From Accumulibacter sp. (GTDB taxonomy: Bacteria > Pseudomonadota > Gammaproteobacteria > Burkholderiales > Rhodocyclaceae), in NCBI GenBank assembly GCA_031276375.1, contig JAISNE010000322.1, forward strand, positions 1 to 5,193: a stretch of 5,193 nucleotides of DNA, read 5' to 3'. The notes below the pieces were generated by a model, which did not search any database, was not told where the DNA came from, and saw only the letters and a list, made by a program, of their open reading frames with translations. Position 1 is the first letter of the stretch. Each line of letters starts with the position of its first letter. Made by a program: the position numbers and the translations under genes. Positions 1 through 5,193 of the stretch are shown here, one piece after another.

Positions 1-816
1 GAAGCCGTTGGGGCTGCGCAGCAGCGGCGCCACTTCGCCTTCCTTCAATTTGACCGCGGCTTCCGCGAATATGCTCGGCAGGCGTTCCAGCGGACGCATT
101 CCGAGACCGCCGCCCTGCAATCCGTCCGGCGCGTCCGAATAGGCGGCGGCGAGCTGCGAAAAATTCTCGCCCTTGGCGGCGCGTTCGAGCACCCGTTCCG
201 CCTTGGCCTTGAGTTCGTCGATCTGTTCCGGGCTGGCCGATTCGGGTGCGCGCAGCAGAATGTGCGCCATTTCGAATTCCTCTTCCGATCCCGCCTTGCC
301 CGCTTCGCTTTGCAGATAGTGGTCGATTTCGCTTTCGGAAATGGCGATCTGGCTGTCCACCTCGCGCTCGCGCACTCGCACGATGGTCATTTCGTTGCGG
401 ATGTCCTCGCGGAATTTGGCGAACGGAATGCCGTCCCGCTCCAGGGTCGCGCGGAACCGCGGCAGCGATAGTTCGTTATTGGCGGCGATGCGCTGGATCG
501 CTTGATCGATCTGCGTGTCGTCGATGTGCACCCCGATATCCCTGGCGTGCTGGAGCTGCACTTTGTCCATCACCATGCGTTCGAGCATCTGCTGCTCCAG
601 CACGTCCCGCGGCGGCAGCGGCGTCCCCTGCCGGAGCAGTTGGCCGGTCACCGTTTCGAGACGCTCGCGCAATTCGCTCAGGGTAATCACTTCGTCGTTG
701 ACCACCGCCACGATACGGTCCACCGGCACCGGGCCGCCGCCGCGCTCCGGCGCCTGCGCCGAGGCGATTCCGCTCCATAAAACGAACAGCAGCGCGATAC
801 GCAGAAAAAACATCAT
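1..816 (-). CDS. surA: Periplasmic chaperone / peptidyl-prolyl isomerase SurA (3' end outside window)
   Basis: SurA escorts unfolded outer-membrane proteins through the periplasm to the BAM complex. Reading from 816 down to 1 gives 272 codons with no stop, so the gene is open at the window edge. Residues 1-22 form a signal peptide (hydrophobic FFLRIALLFVLW, then SGIASAQA). Residues about 31-170 are the SurA N-terminal chaperone domain, beginning with the family hallmark VDRIVAVVNDEVIT. From about residue 180 the first parvulin domain starts: EMAHILLRAPE, then GENFSQLAAAYSDAP, GGGLGMRPLERLP and LKEGEVAPLLRSPNGF. Compared with the 428-residue E. coli protein, roughly 155 residues are missing: the end of this parvulin domain, the second one and the C-terminal helix. 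Two adjacent ATG codons (816 and 813) could each serve as start behind the same AGGGAG. No lptD lies upstream, unlike the usual lptD-surA order. The family call is very secure. Confidence 0.96.
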   Translation of the reverse strand, partial: MMFFLRIALLFVLWSGIASAQAPERGGGPVPVDRIVAVVNDEVITLSELRERLETVTGQLLRQGTPLPPRDVLEQQMLERMVMDKVQLQHARDIGVHIDDTQIDQAIQRIAANNELSLPRFRATLERDGIPFAKFREDIRNEMTIVRVREREVDSQIAISESEIDHYLQSEAGKAGSEEEFEMAHILLRAPESASPEQIDELKAKAERVLERAAKGENFSQLAAAYSDAPDGLQGGGLGMRPLERLPSIFAEAAVKLKEGEVAPLLRSPNGF

Positions 817-821
817 GGGAA

Positions 822-827
822 CTCCCT
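822..827 (-). promoter_or_regulatory. Ribosome binding site of surA
   Basis: Minus-strand AGGGAG lies 5 nt before the ATG at 816 and 8 nt before the ATG at 813. The 8-nt spacing is the more typical one, so the second Met may be the true start. The choice changes the protein by one residue only. Confidence 0.7.
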
Positions 828-911
828 AGTAGCCAGTCACGTTGGAAAGCAAAGACTCGATGGACAGGTTTTCATACCAAGTTGCCGCCCAACCATCGTG
901 ATACGGAAAAA

Positions 912-1030
912 ATGACTGAATTTTCTGTCTTCTGATCAGAGGACAGAAGACAGATGACTGAAGACAGTAATTCTTGCGGCGCGTAGCGCCGGTAATTGAC
1001 TGTTCTCTGTCTTCCGTCCTCTGTCCTCTG
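912..1030. repeat. CTGTC/GACAG mosaic inverted repeat
   Basis: A compact perfect hairpin is formed by TCTGTCTTCTG (924-934) and CAGAAGACAGA (944-954) with a 9-nt loop. ATGACTGAA occurs twice as a direct repeat (912-920 and 954-962). The GACAG-rich tract at about 939-972 is an imperfect inverted copy of the CTGTC-rich tract at about 994-1028. Between them sits a short perfect stem, CGGCGC-GTA-GCGCCG (977-991). The whole can fold as one large cruciform with alternative inner stems. Similar CTGTC/CTGTT-type mosaics occur scattered between genes in proteobacterial genomes; membership in a named family is not established here. Confidence 0.7.
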
Positions 1031-1079
1031 GAATATTGACGGGCCATTGAGCGCAACCTGGTATCAGCCCGTGCTTTCG

Positions 1080-1111
1080 CGCCTCCTCTCGCCTTTTTTT
1101 GAGACGAGGCG
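1080..1111. repeat. Hairpin with T7 loop
   Basis: CGCCTCCTCTC (1080-1090) pairs with GAGACGAGGCG (1101-1111), 10 of 11 positions, around a 10-nt loop containing seven T. The T run is in the loop rather than after the stem, so this does not look like an intrinsic terminator on either strand. Function unknown. Confidence 0.5.
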
Positions 1112-1120
1112 GTCAAAATA

Positions 1121-1197
1121 CCCGTCATTCCCGCGCAAGCGGGAATCCAGAAAAGGCGCGGACTTTACTGGATTCCCGCCTGCGCGGGAATGACGGG
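1121..1197. repeat. dRS3-like inverted repeat pair (30-bp arms, 17-nt spacer)
   Basis: The arms at 1121-1150 and 1168-1197 are inverted copies differing at one of 30 positions, separated by 17 nt. Each arm contains its own palindrome, ATTCCCGC-N4-GCGGGAAT (cores 1127-1146 and 1172-1191). This fits the dRS3 pattern ATTCCC-N8-GGGAAT described in Neisseria, where such pairs flank short spacers in intergenic mosaic elements and serve as phage insertion targets. Very similar repeats are abundant in many beta- and gammaproteobacteria. The structure is directly visible; the family link rests on the core pattern. Confidence 0.85.
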
Positions 1198-1319
1198 GGT
1201 GGGAAACGCTTCGGGTCATCCGATAATTCTTCCCAACGATTGTGTCAGATTCAAGGTGACTGCCTACCAGGATGATGTCGGTTGAGGTGTATTGAGGGGA
1301 AAAGCGAAAAAACCGCAGC

Positions 1320-1371
1320 GAGACGGGGAAGAGACGGGGAAAAAACGGGAAGAGACGGGAAGAGACGGGAA
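1320..1371 (+). repeat. Short tandem repeat, five units of 10-11 bp (GAGACGGGAA)
   Basis: Units: GAGACGGGGAA (1320-1330), the same (1331-1341), AAAACGGGAA (1342-1351), GAGACGGGAA (1352-1361) and GAGACGGGAA (1362-1371). The two upstream units carry an extra G and the middle one has diverged, as expected from slippage followed by drift. Units are too short and unspaced for a CRISPR array. It lies about 190 nt upstream of the ABC operon start codon. Confidence 0.75.
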
Positions 1372-1424
1372 GGCGCCTGGCGGGCGAAAGGTCAAGCGTC
1401 ATCCGCCCCCAATGGAACGGGGTT

Positions 1425-1488
1425 GAACAAAATGTTGGCGTGATTGCATGTTATATCAAGCCATATTGTTATAAAAAATATTTTGTTC
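1425..1488. promoter_or_regulatory. AT-rich candidate promoter/operator of the ABC operon, with nested dyads
   Basis: This segment contrasts with its GC-rich surroundings. Outer 9-bp perfect inverted repeats, GAACAAAAT (1425-1433) and ATTTTGTTC (1480-1488), enclose an inner dyad, TTATATCAAG (1451-1460) and ATTGTTATAA (1465-1474), which matches at 8 of 10 positions with a 4-nt gap. A TTATAA/TATAAA (1469-1475) could be a -10 element, but the best upstream TTGCAT (1444-1449) is 19 nt away, so no convincing sigma-70 pair is seen. It leaves a leader of about 70 nt before the GTG. The regulatory role is inference; the regulator is unknown. Confidence 0.4.
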
Positions 1489-1546
1489 CAAAAAGCCCAG
1501 GGTACTTTTAGATTCCATTCTTCGGGGAACATGACCCGCTACATCC

Positions 1547-1552
1547 AAGGAG
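1547..1552 (+). promoter_or_regulatory. Ribosome binding site of the substrate-binding protein gene
   Basis: A strong AAGGAG lies 6 nt before the GTG at 1559, followed by an A-run. It decides the GTG as start: the signal peptide begins directly there, and no in-frame ATG lies nearby. Confidence 0.85.
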
Positions 1553-1558
1553 AAAAAA

Positions 1559-2926
1559 GTGCTCACCAACAGAAGAACGATACTCGGTCTGTTTTTCGCG
1601 CTATCGACGGGCGCCGCGCAGGCAGAAACGATTCAGATCGCCATCGGACACCAGAGTATGTGCACCGATACCTATACCTCGGGCATCGTGGTCAAGGAGA
1701 GGAAATTGCTGGAAAAATACCTGCCGAAAACAGGCCGGTACGCCAATGCGAAATACGAGATTTCCTGGAACGACTACAGTTCGGGCGGCCCCATCACCAA
1801 CCAGATGCTGGCCAACAAGCTGCAATTCGGCATCATGGGCGACTATCCGCTGATAGTGAACGGCGCCAAATTCCAGGCCACCGAGGCGCGCACCATATAT
1901 GTCGCCGGTACGGGTTACAACCTCAATGGTTCGGGCAACGCCATCGTGGTTCCCGTCAATTCGGACATCCACGAATTATCCGATCTCAAGGGCAAGGAAG
2001 TTTCCACCCCGGTCGGCTCGGCGGCCTGGGGCATGTTGCTCAAGGCTTTTCAGGACGCGGGCATCGAGACCGGCGAATATTCCTTGAAGAACCAGAGTCC
2101 GGCGGTCGGCGCCGGTAACATCGCGGCAAACAAGATCGACGCCCATTCCGATTTTTGCCCGTGGTCGGAAATAATGGAATTTCGCGGTACCGGCCGGAAA
2201 ATCTTCGATGGTTCCGAAGCCGGCATACCTTATCTGCACGGTGTCGTCGTGCGCAAGGATTTTGCCGACAAGTATCCCGAAATCGTGGTCGCCCTGATCA
2301 AGGCGACTTACGATGCCGGCAAATGGATCGATGCCAATCCCCTGGAAGCGGTCGAGTTGCTCGAAAAATGGACCGGCGTGGAAAAGGAAGTGCTCTACAT
2401 CTACTTTTCGAAAGGCGGACATCTGACCCTGGATCCGACCATCAAGACGAAATGGGTCGAGACCCTGAAATTCGACCATCAAGTGCTGACTCGGGAACAG
2501 GCCATACCGCCGCTCGATTTCGACGCCTGGATCAGCGAGGACTACATCAAAAAGGCCTATGCCGAACTCGGAGTCGATTACGATGCCGAAAAGGCGAAGC
2601 TGGTTGACCCGAAAGCGGCCAATGCCAACCTGCCTGGCGAGATATGGCACGCCCGTGACGGTATCTCGACTTATGCCAGGGTGGCCGATCTCCTCAAGGC
2701 CGTGGGGGCGGCGCGCGCCACTGGCGCCAAACTCAACGCCACCTACGTCTATGACCACGAAAGCGGCCTGAAACTGTTCGGCAAGACAGCCTATTACGTT
2801 GCCGAACCGAACGGTGACTTTTCCACTTTCCTGCGCAAGGGCGATGCGGAAAAACGCGCCGGCGCGATCAAGGGCAAGCTGATCAATTACGACGAGGCCG
2901 TGGCCCTGGCCGCGCCCCAATCCTGA
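1559..2926 (+). CDS. NitT/TauT-type ABC transporter substrate-binding protein with C-terminal NosL-like domain
   Basis: Periplasmic solute-binding component of the importer encoded with the next two genes. The 455-residue product starts at GTG. Residues 1-22 are a signal peptide ending GAAQA before E23; N4-R5-R6-T-I-L fits a loose twin-arginine pattern, so Tat export is possible. The family fold (NMT1/SsuA/NrtA-like, COG0715 type) runs to about 350: IQIAIGHQ, NQMLANKLQFGIMGDYPLIVNG, then the lobe-two signature DLKGKEVSTPVGSAAWGMLLKAF, DAHSDFCPWSEIMEF and PYLHGVVVRKDFADKYPE. It has two cysteines, C35 (SMCTDTYTSG) and C200 (SDFCPW). Usual members have about 320-350 residues. The extra tail (about 359-451) follows the NosL layout: IWHARDGISTYARVADLLKAV, ATYVYDHESGLKLFGKTAYYV, F-x2-F, a DAE helix and GKLINYDEA. 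The NosL metal-binding Cys motif is absent. The transporter class is secure; the substrate is unknown and the NosL relation is a by-eye match. Confidence 0.92.
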   Translation: MLTNRRTILGLFFALSTGAAQAETIQIAIGHQSMCTDTYTSGIVVKERKLLEKYLPKTGRYANAKYEISWNDYSSGGPITNQMLANKLQFGIMGDYPLIVNGAKFQATEARTIYVAGTGYNLNGSGNAIVVPVNSDIHELSDLKGKEVSTPVGSAAWGMLLKAFQDAGIETGEYSLKNQSPAVGAGNIAANKIDAHSDFCPWSEIMEFRGTGRKIFDGSEAGIPYLHGVVVRKDFADKYPEIVVALIKATYDAGKWIDANPLEAVELLEKWTGVEKEVLYIYFSKGGHLTLDPTIKTKWVETLKFDHQVLTREQAIPPLDFDAWISEDYIKKAYAELGVDYDAEKAKLVDPKAANANLPGEIWHARDGISTYARVADLLKAVGAARATGAKLNATYVYDHESGLKLFGKTAYYVAEPNGDFSTFLRKGDAEKRAGAIKGKLINYDEAVALAAPQS

Positions 2927-2944
2927 TACAGGCAAAATCGACGG

Positions 2945-2973
2945 GCGGCCCGGCCACGGACAGGCCGCGCCGC
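2945..2973 (+). promoter_or_regulatory. Intercistronic stem-loop between binding protein and permease genes
   Basis: GCGGCCCGGCC (2945-2955) pairs with GGCCGCGCCGC (2963-2973), 10 of 11 positions, with a 7-nt loop. It starts 18 nt after the binding-protein stop. No T-run follows, so it is not a standard terminator. Such structures in ABC operons are known to protect the binding-protein mRNA and attenuate the downstream genes, as with malE-malF; this role is inferred here. Confidence 0.55.
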
Positions 2974-2990
2974 TCCATATGCGAGGCTTC

Positions 2991-3860
2991 ATGTCTTCCC
3001 GAACCACGACAGAGATTGCGTTCGGCGCGGCGGCCGAGGCATCGAGGCCGCGCAACGCCGGCTTTGCGCTTGCCATGAACCGTGCCCTCATCGAAAAGGC
3101 CAAGCTCTGGCTGTCACGCCTGTTGACGCTGGCAATAGGCCTCGTGTTTTGGCATCTGGCAACCAAATATCGCCTCGATGCCTATATCCGTTTCGAGAAT
3201 GTTCCTTCACCGAAACAAGTCGGCGCGGCGCTGTGGACACATCTGGGCGATCCACGGTTTTATGTGCATATCGGCGTCAGTCTGCGCCGCATCCTCACCG
3301 GCTATGTATTGGCTACCCTGCTGGGTATCGGAATCGGTCTGGCCATGGGACGTTCCTGGCTGGCTCGTTCGCTGATCGATCCTTATATCGAATTCCTGCG
3401 GCCGATCCCGGCCGTGGGCTGGATTCCCCTCGCCATCCTGATGTGGCCGACGGAAGAATCCTCGATCGTCTACATCACTTTCCTCGGCGCGCTGTTTCCC
3501 ATCGTTCTCAATACGGTGCACGGAGTCGAACAGACCCCCGAGGTGCTGGTGCGCGCGGCGCGCTCGCTAGGCGCTTCGCGCGCGCAGATATTCATCCACA
3601 TCGTAATTCCGGCGGCATTGCCGTCGATCGCCACCGGCCTGGCCATCGGCATGGGAGTCTCGTGGTTTTCGCTGCTGGCCGGCGAGATCATCAGCGGCCA
3701 GTACGGCATCGGCTACTTTACCTGGTCGGCCTATTCGCTCATCAATTATCCGGACATTGTCGTCGGCATGCTGGCTATCGGCGTACTCGGCGCCTTTTCC
3801 ACCTGGGCCGTGCGCGCCCTGCTGTTTCCCCTGCTGGCATGGCAAAAAGCGTCCCGATAA
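2991..3860 (+). CDS. NitT/TauT-type ABC transporter permease (SsuC/TauC/NrtB-like)
   Basis: Inner-membrane channel subunit, expected to act as a homodimer with two ATPase subunits. With the start at 2991 the product has 289 residues. Six hydrophobic segments are visible at about 44-60, 101-120, 139-152, 158-176, 213-234 and 256-284. The EAA-type loop that contacts the ATPase is at about 189-213: AARSLGASRAQIFIHIVIP followed by AALPSI, with the conserved G and the I-x-LP ending. RPIPAVGWIPLAILMW is typical of this family. The start is uncertain: ATG 2991 has GAGG only 4 nt upstream, while the in-frame ATG at 2979 (293 residues) has no Shine-Dalgarno and lies 5 nt after the stem-loop. An in-frame ATG at 3075 would remove a polar N-terminal tail of 28 residues. 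It lies between its binding protein and ATPase genes, 49 nt before the latter. Length and motifs are normal. Confidence 0.93.
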   Translation: MSSRTTTEIAFGAAAEASRPRNAGFALAMNRALIEKAKLWLSRLLTLAIGLVFWHLATKYRLDAYIRFENVPSPKQVGAALWTHLGDPRFYVHIGVSLRRILTGYVLATLLGIGIGLAMGRSWLARSLIDPYIEFLRPIPAVGWIPLAILMWPTEESSIVYITFLGALFPIVLNTVHGVEQTPEVLVRAARSLGASRAQIFIHIVIPAALPSIATGLAIGMGVSWFSLLAGEIISGQYGIGYFTWSAYSLINYPDIVVGMLAIGVLGAFSTWAVRALLFPLLAWQKASR

Positions 3861-3909
3861 AACCTCCGCCGGTGCATGTGGCCGTTCTTTCGGCATTGGA
3901 GTCCATACC

Positions 3910-4767
3910 GTGCTTGAGCGCCTGATTCAATGTCCCCGCGTCGCACAGCCTCCCCCGTTGACAACCGGTAGCGCGGCGCCGCAGGGCGAAGTCAGCATCG
4001 AGAAAGTCGATGTCGTCTTTGGCCAGGGAAATGAAGCGCATGCCGCCGTGACCGACATCACGATCCATATCGCCGCCGGGGAATTTGTCTGTCTGCTCGG
4101 TCCTTCCGGCTGCGGGAAATCGACCTTGCTCAACAGCATCGCCGGCTTCGTCAAACCGACGCGGGGGCATGTGCTGATCGACGGACAGCCGGTTGACGGC
4201 CCGGGTCCGGGGCAAGGCATGGTCTTCCAGCAATACTCGCTGTTTCCGTGGAAGACGGTGATCGACAATGTCGCTTTCGGCCCGCGCATGCACGGCCGTT
4301 CGCGCGCCGAAGCCCGCAGCCTGGCGGGTGAATATCTCGATCTGGTGGGACTGTCCAACGTCGCCAAACGCTATCCGGCGACGCTGTCCGGCGGAATGCA
4401 GCAGCGAGTCGGCATTGCCCGCGCGCTGGTCAACCAGCCGCGCCTGCTGGTCATGGATGAACCCTTCGGCGCGCTCGATGCCCAGACGCGCGCCATCATG
4501 CAGGAAAATCTGCTGCACATCTGGAGCCGCATCGGCACCACGGTGGTTTTCGTGACCCACGACATAGACGAGGCGGTTTTCATGGCCGACCGCGTACTGG
4601 TGATGAGCGCCGGGCCGGGCAGAATCATCGCGGACATTGCCATCGAGCTTTCCCGGCCACGTCATCGTGACATCACCACCGAGGACGCTTTCATCCACAT
4701 CAAGCGGCAATGCCTCGACATCATCAATGTGGAAAGTCGCAAGGCCTTCGAGCGGCAAAATTACTGA
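3910..4767 (+). CDS. NitT/TauT-type ABC transporter ATP-binding protein (SsuB/TauB/NrtD-like)
   Basis: Cytoplasmic ATPase that powers import. I chose GTG 3910 because GGAG (3898-3901) lies 8 nt upstream; the open frame extends back into the permease gene, but that part is out-of-frame permease sequence. The product has 285 residues. Motifs: Walker A GPSGCGKST (64-72), Q-loop FQQYSLFPW (106-114), ABC signature LSGGMQQR (159-166), Walker B with D-loop LLVMDEPFGALD (179-190) and switch histidine in VTHDIDEA (H217). All catalytic residues are intact. About 28 residues precede the first beta strand (VSIEKVDVVFG), slightly longer and Pro-rich compared with usual members. The C-terminal ending (SRPRHRDITTEDAF) is typical of the nitrate/sulfonate branch, as is FGALDAQTR. 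It is the last gene of the operon; no clear terminator follows in the 86 nt to the next frame. Confidence 0.94.
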   Translation: MLERLIQCPRVAQPPPLTTGSAAPQGEVSIEKVDVVFGQGNEAHAAVTDITIHIAAGEFVCLLGPSGCGKSTLLNSIAGFVKPTRGHVLIDGQPVDGPGPGQGMVFQQYSLFPWKTVIDNVAFGPRMHGRSRAEARSLAGEYLDLVGLSNVAKRYPATLSGGMQQRVGIARALVNQPRLLVMDEPFGALDAQTRAIMQENLLHIWSRIGTTVVFVTHDIDEAVFMADRVLVMSAGPGRIIADIAIELSRPRHRDITTEDAFIHIKRQCLDIINVESRKAFERQNY

Positions 4768-4853
4768 AGCGCCATGTCGCTGAAAAACTTGAACAAACCC
4801 TGCTCCGCCATTGCCTGCTCTAGATTGGAAGTGGATACCTGAGAATCATTCCA

Positions 4854-5114
4854 ATGACCACCTTGACCATCCGGCTTGATATCCCGCCCCATCTACCGGA
4901 CGGTCTGCAACAAACGCCGGAGGCTTTCGCGCACGAAACCAAGTTGACGATGGCCGCCAAGCTTTACGAAATAGCGGGTCGTTTGTCCTCCGGCATGACG
5001 GCTGCGCTGGCCGGCATGGAACGCGTGCAGTTCCTGCACGAACCTCCAGTAACAAGGCGCCGATGATCGATCTGGGATGCGGAAGAACTGCGTCAGGACA
5101 TTGCCCATGCTTGA
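4854..5114 (+). pseudogene. UPF0175-family small antitoxin-like gene, broken by two frameshifts
   Basis: UPF0175 proteins are short (about 80-95 residues) and are usually found as presumed antitoxins beside PIN-like toxins. From ATG 4854, 63 residues fit: TTLTIRLDIP, PEAFAHETKLTMAAKLYE, GRLSSG and the helix ALAGMERVQFLHE. The frame then gives PPVTRRR and stops at 5064-5066. The expected continuation is present elsewhere: NKAPMID is read in another frame from about 5051 to 5071, and WDAEELRQDIAHA then a stop (5073-5114) returns to the original frame. One shift near 5043-5050 and an extra base at about 5072 thus cancel. The reconstructed protein would be about 85 residues, normal for the family. 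The Shine-Dalgarno is weak (GAGA 4841-4844). No toxin gene follows in the remaining 79 nt. It could be decay or an assembly error. Confidence 0.7.
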
Positions 5115-5193
5115 ACTGCGCTGGATGGCGCTTCCAATGGAATCGTTTCATCCGCGCCCGGTAATGCGCCGGAATTTTTCCTGAAGCTGTTCG

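Larger units (their letters stand above)
817..1558. other. Repeat-rich intergenic region between divergent surA and the ABC operon
   Basis: This 742-nt stretch has no believable gene. Open frames crossing it on the minus strand translate the repeats themselves (for example SRAGGNP and LDSRLRGNDG from the dRS3-like arms, RTEDREQ from the CTGTC mosaic), a well-known source of false ORFs. It holds four separate repeat structures (912-1030, 1080-1111, 1121-1197, 1320-1371), then an AT-rich segment at about 1425-1490 and a leader to the GTG at 1559. Both flanking transcripts start outward from it, so both promoters should lie inside. Positions 1198-1319 show nothing I recognise. Confidence 0.8.

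Noticed and set aside
1080..1111. Intrinsic terminator
   Set aside because: The T-run is in the loop, not after the stem, on either strand.
826..1128. Minus-strand open frame ending just before surA, possible lptD remnant
   Set aside because: Most of it is repeat translation (RTEDREQ). The last residues (SLLSNVTGY) faintly recall LptD-like endings, but the match is too short to support.
1320..1371. CRISPR array
   Set aside because: Units are 10-11 bp and directly adjacent, with no spacers.
1064..1402. Minus-strand open frame of 112 codons
   Set aside because: It translates the tandem repeat and the dRS3-like arms (SRAGGNP, LDSRLRGNDG), a classic false ORF; no ribosome binding site or family match.
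1435..1448. Sigma-54-like TTGGCG...TTGCA
   Set aside because: The GG-to-GC spacing is 3 nt too short for a sigma-54 promoter.
1976..3166. Long minus-strand open frame (396 codons) opposite the binding-protein gene
   Set aside because: It is antisense to a clear ABC binding-protein gene; no recognisable motif, and its length is explained by codon bias of the real gene.
3757..3909. Upstream extension of the ATPase frame into the permease gene
   Set aside because: The extra 51 residues are Cys/Pro-rich out-of-frame permease sequence; GTG 3910 has a properly spaced GGAG.
4811..4839. Sigma-70 promoter TTGCCT-N17-GATACC before the UPF0175 gene
   Set aside because: The -10 matches consensus at only three of six positions; chance is a sufficient explanation.
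4846..5151. Minus-strand open frame of 101 codons at the window end
   Set aside because: Antisense to the UPF0175 remnant, with no recognisable motif or start signal.

Overview
The window looks like chromosomal DNA of a Gram-negative proteobacterium, most likely a betaproteobacterium. The evidence is a periplasmic SurA chaperone, moderately GC-rich codon usage, and intergenic DNA carrying Neisseria dRS3-like inverted repeats (ATTCCCGC-N4-GCGGGAAT). The class assignment is inference; nothing here fixes a genus.

Layout: positions 816 to 1 (minus strand) encode the first 272 residues of SurA, cut by the window edge. A 742-nt gene-free interval (817-1558) follows and is unusually rich in repeats. 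It holds a CTGTC/GACAG mosaic inverted repeat, a separate hairpin, a 30-bp near-perfect dRS3-like inverted pair, a five-unit tandem repeat of about 10 bp, and an AT-rich segment with nested dyads next to the next operon. From 1559 to 4767 (plus strand) lies a complete three-gene ABC importer operon of the nitrate/sulfonate/taurine (NitT/TauT) type: substrate-binding protein, permease, ATPase. The end of the window holds a broken UPF0175-type small antitoxin-like gene (4854-5114), then 79 nt in which I recognise nothing.

How the genes work together: the binding protein is exported, captures a small solute and delivers it to a membrane permease dimer driven by two copies of the ATPase. A GC-rich stem-loop just after the binding-protein stop could let that protein be made in excess over the membrane parts. 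The substrate cannot be read from the sequence.

The most interesting point is the binding protein itself. It is about 100-130 residues longer than usual, and its C-terminus (about residues 359-451) matches the layout of a NosL-like domain (the copper-chaperone family of nitrous oxide reductase maturation) while lacking the N-terminal Cys motif of NosL. A NitT/TauT binding protein fused to a degenerate NosL-like module is the best candidate here for something under-described. surA is preceded by repeats and a divergent operon rather than by lptD, its usual neighbour, which suggests local rearrangement.
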